36,013 nt of DNA from a virus. The notes under the pieces were generated by a model. That model was given only the letters and a program-made list of their open reading frames with translations. It was not told the DNA's origin and searched no databases. The stretch lies in IMG/VR virus record IMGVR_UViG_3300042695_000873, positions 1 to 36,013 of that record. One strand, 5' to 3'. A program made the position numbers and the translations under genes. Numbering within the stretch: position 1 is the first letter of the stretch; the number at the start of each line of letters is the position of its first letter. Positions 12,860 to 20,046 of this stretch are shown in pieces.

Positions 12860-12916
12860 GATACGCTGGCCGGATGACAAGGCAGCGACACAAGATTACA
12901 ACGTCATTTCACAAAC

Positions 12917-12935
12917 CGCGGGAACGACTCCCGCG
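12917..12935. promoter_or_regulatory. Inverted repeat, 7-bp arms
   Basis: Cgcggga and tcccgcg flank a 5-base spacer. It lies midway between the two direct-repeat copies. It is a possible operator or hairpin of the divergent control region. Confidence 0.4.
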
Positions 12936-12962
12936 ATTGATAAGACGTTGAAAAAGAACGCT

Positions 12963-12984
12963 ATATATGGCGGGAGCGTACCAC
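12963..12984 (+). repeat. Direct repeat copy 2 in the divergent control region
   Basis: Exact second copy of the 22-base repeat, ending 28 bases upstream of the -35 box of the plus-strand promoter. That distance suits an activator or repressor binding site. Confidence 0.75.
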
Positions 12985-13012
12985 GGCCCAAAAATTTTTT
13001 CTGTAGTGGGGC

Positions 13013-13042
13013 TTGACAGTAAGACGATGACTATACTATGAT
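13013..13042 (+). promoter_or_regulatory. Sigma-70 promoter for the 13093 gene
   Basis: TTGACA at 13013-13018 is the perfect -35 consensus. TATGAT at 13037-13042 gives an 18-base spacer; an overlapping TATACT starts at 13032. Transcription would start near 13050, where a leader hairpin begins. Confidence 0.75.
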
Positions 13043-13049
13043 TCAATCG

Positions 13050-13069
13050 TCACGGGCGGTAACCCGTGA
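13050..13069 (+). promoter_or_regulatory. Leader stem-loop
   Basis: Tcacggg and cccgtga form a 7-bp stem around a cggtaa loop. It lies at the predicted transcription start, just before the AAAAGGAG ribosome site. It may stabilise the mRNA or serve as an operator. Confidence 0.5.
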
Positions 13070-13092
13070 AACACTTCAAAAGGAGTAGAACC

Positions 13093-13959
13093 ATGAACAG
13101 CAAAGTGAAGAAAGCAGAAGCCCGCCGCCAAAAGTTGGCCAACGTCACCCATAGGCTTTTCGGGAAGATGGTGACAGCCCCGGCTACGGGAACCGTCTTC
13201 AATCCCCGCCACTACCTAGCAGACCCGGGCAGGTTCAAAGACTGCCTATATTGGTGGCGGTATAAAGCCCAACGGGCGGGAGTGGGTGACGGCCTTCCCG
13301 CCATGCTGCGAGAGTCAGCACTGGATCAAGCGGCCCAAGATACGCTCCAAGTGTTTCTAGATCGCGACTACAAGGAAGCGGGGATAACGGAAGACGAGCC
13401 CGCCCGGGCGGTAATGGGTGCTGCCGCTTTCATGCGACAGGCTTTCTACAGGCTTCCCAGTGAAGGGGATAACCCGCGATCCCGTGACCGCCGGTTATGG
13501 CACCCCTACAATCGGGCGGTGAACGCCGGGACACCTAATCCCGCCGCGATTGTCGCCGCTACCTTCAATGCAACGGAAGACAGGACCGCTCTAATGGGCG
13601 ACTGTGACGATATGCCCGGTGAACCGGTCAACGTCCCCGGTGGCCCCGGCGGGCGGGGACTGACGGACGGGAAGATGGCACCTACGGAGCGTATCGTGGC
13701 GGAGCGTATCGTTGACGGGGAAACGCTTGTGGACATTGAGACAGGCTGGAAGATGGTCCGCAAGCGGGGACGGGCGAAGACGTACCGGGCTTGCGTTGTG
13801 ACGGACGGGAAGCCCGCCCCGCGGAATCGGCACAAGCCCGCCGCGAAGCCCGCCGCCGCTCGCCAACGGGAAAGCGGGGAGCGTTGCATGATCCCGGTCT
13901 ACGCTCCTGACGTTGAAGCGTACCGGGCCGCTCTGGCAGAGTACTACGGGGGAAGGTAG
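13093..13959 (+). CDS. Hypothetical basic protein in its own transcription unit
   Basis: This 288-residue protein is not recognised. It starts at ATG 13093 with AAAAGGAG 8 bases upstream. The N-terminus is very basic (NSKVKKAEARRQKLANVTHR); the middle is rich in Arg, Ala and aromatic residues (LYWWRYKAQRAG); then come Gly/Pro-rich linker PGGPGGRG and a Lys/Arg/Pro/Ala tail. ERIVAERIVDG near residue 200 is encoded by a 13-base tandem repeat (13685-13697, 13700-13712). The GC-rich codon use differs from its neighbours. It has its own promoter and terminator, like a phage moron gene. A nucleic-acid-binding role is possible from charge only. Confidence 0.75.
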   Translation: MNSKVKKAEARRQKLANVTHRLFGKMVTAPATGTVFNPRHYLADPGRFKDCLYWWRYKAQRAGVGDGLPAMLRESALDQAAQDTLQVFLDRDYKEAGITEDEPARAVMGAAAFMRQAFYRLPSEGDNPRSRDRRLWHPYNRAVNAGTPNPAAIVAATFNATEDRTALMGDCDDMPGEPVNVPGGPGGRGLTDGKMAPTERIVAERIVDGETLVDIETGWKMVRKRGRAKTYRACVVTDGKPAPRNRHKPAAKPAAARQRESGERCMIPVYAPDVEAYRAALAEYYGGR

Positions 13960-13967
13960 TGTACAGA

Positions 13968-14004
13968 AAGCCCCTATCCCCGCGGGGGGGGTAGGGGCTT
14001 TTTT
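13968..14004 (+). terminator. Rho-independent terminator after the 13093 gene
   Basis: A GC-rich stem (agcccctatcccc with ggggtaggggct, one T-G wobble) spans 13969-13999 and is followed by six T residues (13999-14004). It lies just after the stop codon. Confidence 0.9.
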
Positions 14005-14433
14005 CATGCGCAGCGGGGGTAGTGTACGGGGGTATAGGCTAGGGGATATGCAACGGGATTGCAACAATGGGAGGGGAGGGAGGCGATGCATCCAAAGCCG
14101 GAGCCGATGACAGATTTCATTCAAAAGCGTGACGGAAAACGGTCGCTTTGACGGGGTAAGCCTGCCCACCACTCTAAACCCTTGCAGCGTATAGGCTTGC
14201 GACATGGCCGAAAGGCTAGGCGTCACACGAAACAGACCCCCCAGCCCCCCCCAAAGCGTCAGCGTATTCATGTCATATCCACCCCTGGATTTTTTCACCC
14301 CCTCTATCCCCAGGCTTTTTCCAGCCTTCGGCCCCCAGCTGTCGCTGCGTGTCGCAGGGCCTCTGGCGTGCGTTTTAAGCCCCGTTTGCTTCCCGTGTCG
14401 CCGTTGACACTTGTCCAGTAAGGAGCCCCCCAG
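14005..14433. other. Gene-poor stretch before the virion module
   Basis: Apart from a 21-codon frame at 14086, no convincing gene is seen. C-runs and G-runs are frequent. A TTGACA lies at 14404-14409, but no good -10 box is found at the right distance. The late promoter may follow a phage sigma consensus that I cannot recognise. Confidence 0.35.
14086..14151 (+). CDS. 21-residue possible peptide
   Basis: ATG 14086 follows GGGAGGGAGG at a good distance and opens a frame encoding HPKPEPMTDFIQKRDGKRSL before a stop at 14149-14151. It is basic. The strong purine stretch may be accidental. Low certainty. Confidence 0.3.
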   Translation: MHPKPEPMTDFIQKRDGKRSL

Positions 14434-14937
14434 GTGAGCTGTGCGTGCTGTGCGAATCGATGTTGCTGGTGGTCGCAGCCTTTTACCGGCTCGGCGCTGT
14501 TCCGCAACTGCTCAACCTCGCTGACCGAGGCGCAATGTGCAACCTACAGCGGCTCGGTGTGGACGCCAGGGGCTAACTGCAGTTCCGGGTGTCCAGCGCC
14601 ATCCTGCGTCAACCAGAGTTTTTCCGTCGTGTACCCGGTCACCGTCTACAGGACCGGCGGCCTGCCGGTCCCTGGCAACTGCACGCCGACCGTGGACAGC
14701 TTCATCTTGGACCAGTACGACTTTACGACAGTGTACGGCGGCTACAGCGCGACGTATTCGTCGGTGGAAGCGCAGGCGAAGGACTACTGCGGAAAGTGTG
14801 TGTTTAGCGGCAACAACGCCATAACCGGCGGCGGGACTGCCCAAATCTTCATATCTGGTTTTTCGCTCTCAGCAAACCCCCCGTTCCGGAACACGCCCCC
14901 ATGGTGCAACAACCCCATGTGTAACCCACTCCCATGA
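14434..14937 (+). CDS. Cysteine-rich hypothetical virion-module protein
   Basis: This 167-residue protein starts with GTG 14434 (AAGGAG 13 bases upstream). Cysteines are abundant: SCACCANRCCWW at the start, CSTS, CAT, NCSSGCPAPSC, later DYCGKC, and PPWCNNPMCNP at the end. Ser/Thr/Tyr/Gly-rich strands lie between. It could be a disulfide- or metal-stabilised beta protein of the virion or of a secreted factor. There is no clear signal peptide. It overlaps the next start (ATGA). No family is recognised. Confidence 0.65.
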   Translation: MSCACCANRCCWWSQPFTGSALFRNCSTSLTEAQCATYSGSVWTPGANCSSGCPAPSCVNQSFSVVYPVTVYRTGGLPVPGNCTPTVDSFILDQYDFTTVYGGYSATYSSVEAQAKDYCGKCVFSGNNAITGGGTAQIFISGFSLSANPPFRNTPPWCNNPMCNPLP

Positions 14938-15371
14938 TCACCTGTCAGAAGATGTACTTGGAGGCCCGATGCCAGGAGCGTGGCTACTCCTTGGAGGAGG
15001 TCATGCCCTGCGTCGTCTCCCAGGAAGGCGAGGAGTGGACCATCGATGTCGATCATCCCGCCTACCCCAGGACACCGCGACCGGGCTTTGAGCCGAAGCC
15101 AGAAGAGCCATTGCCCGAAACAAAAGGCCCCGGCACGGAGATGAAGAAGCTCCTTGCCAAGATCGGGATCACCAGTTCCCCGGATTGCCAGTGCAACGCC
15201 AGGGCACGGTACATGGATGAGCAGGGTCCTGAGTGGTGTGAGCAAAACGTGGCCGAGATTCTCGGCTGGCTGAGAGAAGAGGCTGAGAAGCGGAAACTCC
15301 CCTTTGTGGATTTCGCCGGCCGGCTCTTGGTGAAAAAGGCGATAGCCAACGCCCGCAAGAACGGACAGTGA
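14934..15371 (+). CDS. Hypothetical phage protein with CxC ... C motif
   Basis: This 145-residue protein contains PGTEMKKLLAKIGITSSPDC, then QCNARARYMDEQGPEWCEQN. The G...L...G(I)...C.C..RA..MD..G..WC..N signature recurs in many uncultured phages and suggests a small metal- or disulfide-linked domain. The N-terminal 60 residues are acidic and proline-rich (PRPGFEPKPEEPLPE). ATG 14934 overlaps the previous stop. Function is unknown. Confidence 0.7.
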   Translation: MITCQKMYLEARCQERGYSLEEVMPCVVSQEGEEWTIDVDHPAYPRTPRPGFEPKPEEPLPETKGPGTEMKKLLAKIGITSSPDCQCNARARYMDEQGPEWCEQNVAEILGWLREEAEKRKLPFVDFAGRLLVKKAIANARKNGQ

Positions 15372-15390
15372 TCTCTTAGGGAGATCATCC

Positions 15391-15861
15391 ATGGCTGACC
15401 TGTTTGGTGAGTGGGAACTGGCACAAGCGCAGGGCTTGGAAGGCAATCTTGGAGATGGGGTGAACCTGGGCGGGCTCCCCAAGAAACTTCCCCGCAACAA
15501 GAACATCAACGCCGGGCAGCAGATTCAGCAGGCTGAACAAGAGCGTCAGCAGGCCCGGCGACAAGGCGGATTCGCAACAGGAAACCCTATGTACAACGTA
15601 AACGCAGTCGCCGGCATGGCTGGCGCGATGGGCGCCCAGCAGGGCAATGCCCTCCAGAACATGATCTCCCAGACCACCGATGCGTGGCGGGACGAGCATG
15701 ATTCCCGCGTCTCTCAGAACCGGGAGGCCCGTCGCATGCAGCATGAGAAGGACATTGAGCAGATGCGGATCGAAGCCATGCTGAAGCGTCTGGAGATGGA
15801 GCGTCAGCAATTCCAAGGCCCGCAACCCCGCGTCTCCGGAGAAGGCTTCGCCATCTACTGA
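15391..15861 (+). CDS. Hypothetical Gln-rich coiled-coil protein
   Basis: This 156-residue protein is Gln/Arg/Met-rich. It has a region NAGQQIQQAEQERQQARRQG, a Gly/Ala/Met segment (VAGMAGAMGAQQGNALQNM) and a long coiled coil (RRMQHEKDIEQMRIEAMLKR). It is probably a virion-associated protein. ATG 15391 follows GGGAG. It ends in a TGATG junction with a tiny frame. Confidence 0.65.
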   Translation: MADLFGEWELAQAQGLEGNLGDGVNLGGLPKKLPRNKNINAGQQIQQAEQERQQARRQGGFATGNPMYNVNAVAGMAGAMGAQQGNALQNMISQTTDAWRDEHDSRVSQNREARRMQHEKDIEQMRIEAMLKRLEMERQQFQGPQPRVSGEGFAIY

Positions 15862-15902
15862 TGTTTGACTTCCTCTTTGAAGACGACTGGGACGTGGACT
15901 GA
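15861..15902 (+). CDS. 13-residue micro-frame linking two genes
   Basis: An ATG at 15861 shares a base with the previous stop (TGATG) and a TGA at 15900-15902 shares a base with the next ATG (TGATG). The peptide is MFDFLFEDDWDVD, acidic and aromatic. It could be a coupling bridge that carries ribosomes to the ADP-ribosyltransferase gene. No ribosome site is needed if translation is reinitiated. Confidence 0.4.
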   Translation: MFDFLFEDDWDVD

Positions 15903-16840
15903 TGGCCAACCCGCTTGGCGCAATGGACGATGCGGGCAGGCTCATCGCAAGGCTAGCGGACTCTGCTCCGATGGCGACCTATAGCTTCATGCGGTCGCCG
16001 GGCAAGAGTTTCGACATGTACCACGGCAGTCCGCACGACTTCGCCAAGTTCGACTGGGCGAAACTTGGGAGCGGCGAGGGCCACGCTGCGTACGGGCTCG
16101 GCTTTTATGGCGCGCAGAACCCAGGGATTGCCCTGCGGCCAAGCGGCTACGCCAATCGCCTTTCAGTCCGGGACGTTGGCGACCGCGTTATAAACGAATC
16201 GGCCGGCGAGGCGATGGACTTCCAGACATGGGAAGACTTGCGTCCGCAGCTGTACGAGTCTGCCGTCCGCGACCCAAAGCAGCAGGAATTCCTGGATGCT
16301 CTCAGCAATGATGACTGGCTGGGGTACGACGACCTGCGGCAAGTGTTGTACGACCTCCGCAGAAGCCCGCTCGGGAACTGGGACCCGAGCGACCGCCTAA
16401 AAACCGCGCATGCCAACCTTGGATACAACTACAAACTGCGAGTGCATGCCGACCCAGACCGTCTCTTGGACTGGGACACCGGGCTGTATCTGCAGCACCC
16501 AACTGTCATCGACGCCCTGGCTCCGGAGTTGCGGAAGCGTGGCCTGCGAATGCGCACTGGATCGGACGACGACATTGGGCTAAAGGGCTCCACGATCTAC
16601 AAAGAGGCTGCCGAGGCGCTGGGCGGTCGGAATCGTGTTGGGCTTTCTGCCGCATCCGCCATGCTCCGGGACGCTGGCGTCCCAGGGATTAAGTACTGGG
16701 ACGGCAACTCCAGGCGTGCTGGCGAAGGCGCCCGCAACTACGTCATCTTCGATGACTCGCCTATTGAAGTTTTGAAGAAATGGTCCGCTGTGCCGCCGGT
16801 TGCCGCGGGCGCCCTATCCGGCCTTAATGAGGAACGCTGA
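15902..16840 (+). CDS. Polyvalent-protein-type ADP-ribosyltransferase (ART) domain protein
   Basis: The protein has 312 residues. Residues about 40-76 (YHGSPHDFAKFDWAKLG, then GHAAYGLGFYGAQNPGIA) match the first two ART motifs: histidine after Y in YHGSPHDF, and the G-x-YG-G-Y segment. The C-terminal part (LLDWD, GSTIYKEAAEALGG, DAGVPGIKYWDGNSRR, ARNYVIFDDSPIEVL) is the conserved end of ART-PolyVal domains found in phage polyvalent and MuF proteins. Such enzymes move ADP-ribose from NAD+ to a target protein, and are often carried in the virion and ejected into the host. Here the domain is nearly stand-alone. The target is unknown. It is coupled on both sides by TGATG junctions. Confidence 0.8.
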   Translation: MANPLGAMDDAGRLIARLADSAPMATYSFMRSPGKSFDMYHGSPHDFAKFDWAKLGSGEGHAAYGLGFYGAQNPGIALRPSGYANRLSVRDVGDRVINESAGEAMDFQTWEDLRPQLYESAVRDPKQQEFLDALSNDDWLGYDDLRQVLYDLRRSPLGNWDPSDRLKTAHANLGYNYKLRVHADPDRLLDWDTGLYLQHPTVIDALAPELRKRGLRMRTGSDDDIGLKGSTIYKEAAEALGGRNRVGLSAASAMLRDAGVPGIKYWDGNSRRAGEGARNYVIFDDSPIEVLKKWSAVPPVAAGALSGLNEER

Positions 16841-17937
16841 TGGCTGACTCTTGGTACGAGTATCTCCAAGGTTCCCCAGAGCAGAGGCTTGCGGACCTGG
16901 AGGAGAGTCGGAAGAAGTACGACTCCATGCGGGCCGATCCGCGATTTGCTCGTCTCCCACCCAAGTACAAGATGGCGGCTGCCTCTGGCTCGCTCTATCC
17001 GACACGCAACACCGAAGCGTTCGATGACATGGGCAGTGCGGCCACGTACGCCCTGGAGGTTGGCACCCGTCCGCGAGACACGGCGATCCGCGCCGTCCAA
17101 GAACTTGCTTCTGGCGATCCCGTCCAAGCCGCTGGCCTTGCAGTCTCTGCCATCCCCTCCGCAGTGATCCCCGGCTTGGCGGCTGGTACTGCGGACTCTG
17201 AGGACGACTGGCGGAAGCACGGGAATCCGGTGGTGTCCACCGTACTGGACATCGCGACTGATCCACTGAACTACGTGGGTGTTGGTCTGCTTGGCAGAGC
17301 AGCCAAGGCCGCGACAAAGGCCGACGATGTTGCCGATGCGATCCGTGGGTTGCGTTACTCTGCGGACCTTTCCGATCTCCCCGCGTGGGTAGTCGATGAC
17401 GTAGCCGCCGGCCTCCCCCGGGTGTCTCCGGAAACCTCCATGGAAGCCATGCTCCAAGCACGGCGGATGGTGGAGCGCACAAATCCCGGACTCTCGGAAG
17501 GGACTCAGGTCGGCTATCGCAATGGCCAAATGCGGGCCCCGATGCTCCCGCATGAATGGGACGCCGCAGAGGCTGAACGATTCGGTGACGGTTTCTACTG
17601 GACCAGCCGCAAGATGCCTGACGGTCGTCGTCGTCCGATGCAGATGCAAGAGAGCCCCATCAAACCCTACCCGTTTGATGCAGACGAAGCCCGCCTCACT
17701 CAAAGGCAACTGACAGCCCAGGCCCTCCTAGACAAAGGCCGACAAAACCCAGACATCCTAGCCAAGCTGCCGCCTGTCTTCCGCCTCCCAGTCTCGGACG
17801 ACCTGATCATCCGCTTGGCCGCAGAAGCCCAGAACCCACTCATCCCCATAGCCCAAGGTGCAGCCATCGGTGCCGGTGCCACACTTGGCGGTGGTCTGGC
17901 CTACGGTCTGGCATACCCGGATGAGGAGGTTCGTTAA
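16840..17937 (+). CDS. Hypothetical virion-associated (internal/polyvalent-type) protein
   Basis: This 365-residue protein starts at ATG 16840, inside the ART gene's stop. Recognisable parts are LEVGTRPRDTAIRAVQELAS, SVLDIATDPLNYVGVGLLGRA-like text (residues around 130-155), and a hydrophobic, glycine-rich end (GAAIGAGATLGGGLAYGLAY). The 'DIATDPLNYVGVG' segment is typical of phage internal proteins ejected with the DNA. The C-terminal hydrophobic stretch could insert in a membrane. It is probably the partner of the ART protein in the virion. No enzyme motif was found. Confidence 0.65.
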   Translation: MADSWYEYLQGSPEQRLADLEESRKKYDSMRADPRFARLPPKYKMAAASGSLYPTRNTEAFDDMGSAATYALEVGTRPRDTAIRAVQELASGDPVQAAGLAVSAIPSAVIPGLAAGTADSEDDWRKHGNPVVSTVLDIATDPLNYVGVGLLGRAAKAATKADDVADAIRGLRYSADLSDLPAWVVDDVAAGLPRVSPETSMEAMLQARRMVERTNPGLSEGTQVGYRNGQMRAPMLPHEWDAAEAERFGDGFYWTSRKMPDGRRRPMQMQESPIKPYPFDADEARLTQRQLTAQALLDKGRQNPDILAKLPPVFRLPVSDDLIIRLAAEAQNPLIPIAQGAAIGAGATLGGGLAYGLAYPDEEVR

Positions 17938-18191
17938 TGGACACCGAAGGCGACAAGATTCGCAACCTCATCCCAAACCGCCCCGTGCGTACTCCGAATC
18001 ATCCAGAGAAGTCGCACATGGTCCTGGCTAAGTCAGGCGACCAAGAGAAGCTCATCCGCTTCGGGCAGCAGGGAGTGGAAGGATCACCGGATGGATCGAA
18101 GCGAAACGAGGCGTTTAAGGCTCGTCACGCGGAGAACATCGCCAAGGGAAAGATGTCGGCGGCCTATTGGGCCGACCGCGTTAAGTGGTGA
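17937..18191 (+). CDS. Conserved small phage protein (KLIRFGQQGV...)
   Basis: This 84-residue protein holds EKLIRFGQQGVEGSPDGSKR, NEAFKARHAENIAKGKMSAA and YWADRVKW, a block strikingly conserved in phages of many environments. It is basic and probably a structural or DNA-associated virion component, but its function has not been shown. It starts at ATG 17937 in a TAATG junction. Confidence 0.85.
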   Translation: MDTEGDKIRNLIPNRPVRTPNHPEKSHMVLAKSGDQEKLIRFGQQGVEGSPDGSKRNEAFKARHAENIAKGKMSAAYWADRVKW

Positions 18192-18251
18192 TCACCGTAA
18201 ATCGGTAACAAGGGGCATTGGTTCTGTGGAGGAAGCCCACGGGATCAGCCA

Positions 18252-18956
18252 ATGCTCTGCGAGCTAAGAGTCCGCTGCCGGAAGTGCTGCAAAGACTACT
18301 CGCTGTCGGACATGCCCAAGGACGCGGGCGGTCGTTTTGGCGTGACGCCACGATGCAGCGGCTGCCGAGCCAAGCGAATTCGTGACGCGCGGGTGCGCGT
18401 GCGTGCCATGAAGTTGCCGACACCGCCAGAGAAGCGGTGCGGCAGATGCCTCGTGACCAAGCCGAAAGAAGAGTTTTACGCGGACTCCTGCAAAAAAGAC
18501 GGCCTCTTCGGCCATTGCAAATCATGCGACCGGGAGCGCCGCCGCAATTGGAAGCCCAGGGTGGCCGCTGTCGCATTGGCGATACCGTGTAAAAAAGTCT
18601 GCCCGGAGTGTCTTTTAGAGCTGCCATCGGCCGCGTTTTCGGTGGACGCCAGACGCAAAGACGGCCTGAGTCGCCATTGCCGGACGTGCGCGTCGGTTCG
18701 CCGCGCCGCCAGTCAGTACTCGCTGTCAGTTGCAGAGGCGCGTGCGCTTCGCAGCAGCACGGCCTGCGAGTGCTGCCGGAAGCCCATTTCAGGACGAGAG
18801 GTGTGCATCGACCACTGCCACGGCACTGGGGCGGTGCGTGGAGCCCTGTGCGGTATGTGCAACCTCATGCTGGGGTACGCCAACGACAACGCTGAGATAC
18901 TGCGGGCTGGAGTTGAGTATCTGGAACGCAAGATGCTGGAAAAGGGCGCTGGCTAA
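18252..18956 (+). CDS. Endonuclease VII-like nuclease with zinc ribbons (homing-type)
   Basis: The protein has 234 residues. The C-terminal domain (172-226) is a T4 endonuclease VII-like (His-Me finger) domain: CECC (172-175), VCIDHCHGTGAVRGALC with DH at 187-188, and CGMCN (200-204), then a helical tail. Upstream are three CxxC...CxxC modules (Cys 9/12 with 35/38, 63/66 with 89/92, 117/120 with 143/146), typical of zinc-binding DNA-recognition parts of homing endonucleases. It is a freestanding gene in a gap of the virion module. A usable ribosome site is weak (GGAGGA 18 bases upstream). It probably cuts DNA at allelic sites lacking it. Confidence 0.8.
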   Translation: MLCELRVRCRKCCKDYSLSDMPKDAGGRFGVTPRCSGCRAKRIRDARVRVRAMKLPTPPEKRCGRCLVTKPKEEFYADSCKKDGLFGHCKSCDRERRRNWKPRVAAVALAIPCKKVCPECLLELPSAAFSVDARRKDGLSRHCRTCASVRRAASQYSLSVAEARALRSSTACECCRKPISGREVCIDHCHGTGAVRGALCGMCNLMLGYANDNAEILRAGVEYLERKMLEKGAG

Positions 18957-19029
18957 AAAAACGGTTTGCGTTTTGCTCCTGATGGACAGTAGTTCACCTA
19001 GAGGCCCCCCATAAGCCCCAAGGTGAAAT

Positions 19030-20046
19030 ATGTCCGAAGAAGTAATCCAGAACGACGTACAGACCGAAGCCCCCGTCTCGGCTCCCGTTGACACCGCTGC
19101 GCCGCAGTCTGCTCCCGCGCAGGACTTCTCGTCTCCCTACGAAGCCTTCAAACACCTCCCCGAATTCCAAGGGCAGGACGATCTCGCGATTGCCCAGAAC
19201 CTCTACCGTGCCTTCAACGGCTACGGCGAGACACAGCGGCAGCTGCAGCAGTACCAGCAGGTCGTCCCCTACGCCCAGGAGTACCTGAAGAACCAGCGTG
19301 ACTTTGAGGCGTGGAGGAAGTCCCAGGCCGAAGCGGCCCAGCCCAAGCCCCAGGCCGCACCCAAGTGGTGGTCGCCCCCCGAAGTAAAGGATACGTGGAA
19401 GAGTTACATCGTCCGCGATCTCCAGACTGGCAAGGAAATCATTTCTCCGGACGCCCCGTACGAGGCGCAAGCCGCCCTGCGGGAATACCAGACCTATACC
19501 GCCGACTTCGCGCGGAAGCTGGTGACCGATCCGGAAAATACACTGAAGCCCTTCGTTGAGCAGGTCGCCATCCAGAAGGCGCAGGAGATGGTGCAGCAGC
19601 ACCTGAACCAATACCAGTCCCAGAACTATGTCAGCGACCTGGAACGGCAGAATGCCGACTGGCTGTATGACCAGCAGGGGAACATCTCCCGTGAGGGTCA
19701 GGCCATCCAGGGCTACATCGCCCAGGCGTCCGAGATTGGCATCCAAGACCCCAAGGCCCGCTGGCAGTACGCCACCGGCATGCTGCAGCGGGACCTTCTG
19801 AACCTGCGCTACCAGCAGATGCAGGCACATGCGGCGCAGGGTCCGGCCGGGGTGCCAGCGCCCGTACCAGCGGCTCCGCCGCAACCGGCCGACCCAGTGG
19901 CCGAATCGAACATGCAATTCCTTCGGGAGCGTGCAACCCGCGTCCCCAATCGAAGTGCAGGAACCACAGAGCCTCGCGCACCGCGTGCGAGGATGAGCTT
20001 TGAAGAACGGCTGAAAAGCCAACTCGTAAGTGATGGAGTTATTTAA
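19030..20046 (+). CDS. Capsid scaffold protein
   Basis: The protein has 338 residues. The N-terminus is disordered and Pro/Ala-rich. A conserved-looking PYEAFKHLPEFQGQDD precedes long Gln- and Tyr-rich helices (RQLQQYQQVVPYAQEYLKNQ), and the C-terminus is basic. Composition and position immediately before the capsid gene (TAATG coupling) are those of a phage scaffold, which guides capsid assembly and leaves later. AAGGTGA lies ahead of ATG 19030. Not an enzyme. Confidence 0.8.
   Translation: MSEEVIQNDVQTEAPVSAPVDTAAPQSAPAQDFSSPYEAFKHLPEFQGQDDLAIAQNLYRAFNGYGETQRQLQQYQQVVPYAQEYLKNQRDFEAWRKSQAEAAQPKPQAAPKWWSPPEVKDTWKSYIVRDLQTGKEIISPDAPYEAQAALREYQTYTADFARKLVTDPENTLKPFVEQVAIQKAQEMVQQHLNQYQSQNYVSDLERQNADWLYDQQGNISREGQAIQGYIAQASEIGIQDPKARWQYATGMLQRDLLNLRYQQMQAHAAQGPAGVPAPVPAAPPQPADPVAESNMQFLRERATRVPNRSAGTTEPRAPRARMSFEERLKSQLVSDGVI

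Noticed and set aside
12948-12968. TTGAAA plus TATATA as a second plus-strand promoter
   Set aside because: The spacer is only about 8 bases, too short for sigma-70.
13591-14298. Long minus-strand open frame (235 codons) over the 13093 gene and its terminator
   Set aside because: It runs through a clear terminator and antisense to a gene with good promoter and ribosome sites; composition is Arg/Pro-rich as expected from GC-rich antisense.
14404-14433. TTGACA before the 14434 gene as the late promoter
   Set aside because: No -10-like hexamer lies 16-18 bases downstream; the sequence there is CAGGTG-like.
18958-18974. Aaaacg/cgtttt hairpin after the Endo VII gene
   Set aside because: Only 6 bp, AT-rich, and followed by a single short T-run, so it is too weak to call a terminator.
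18994-20022. Minus-strand open frame of 342 codons opposite the scaffold gene
   Set aside because: It has no ribosome site or neighbours, and its Leu/Gly/Arg/Val composition mirrors the antisense of a real gene.
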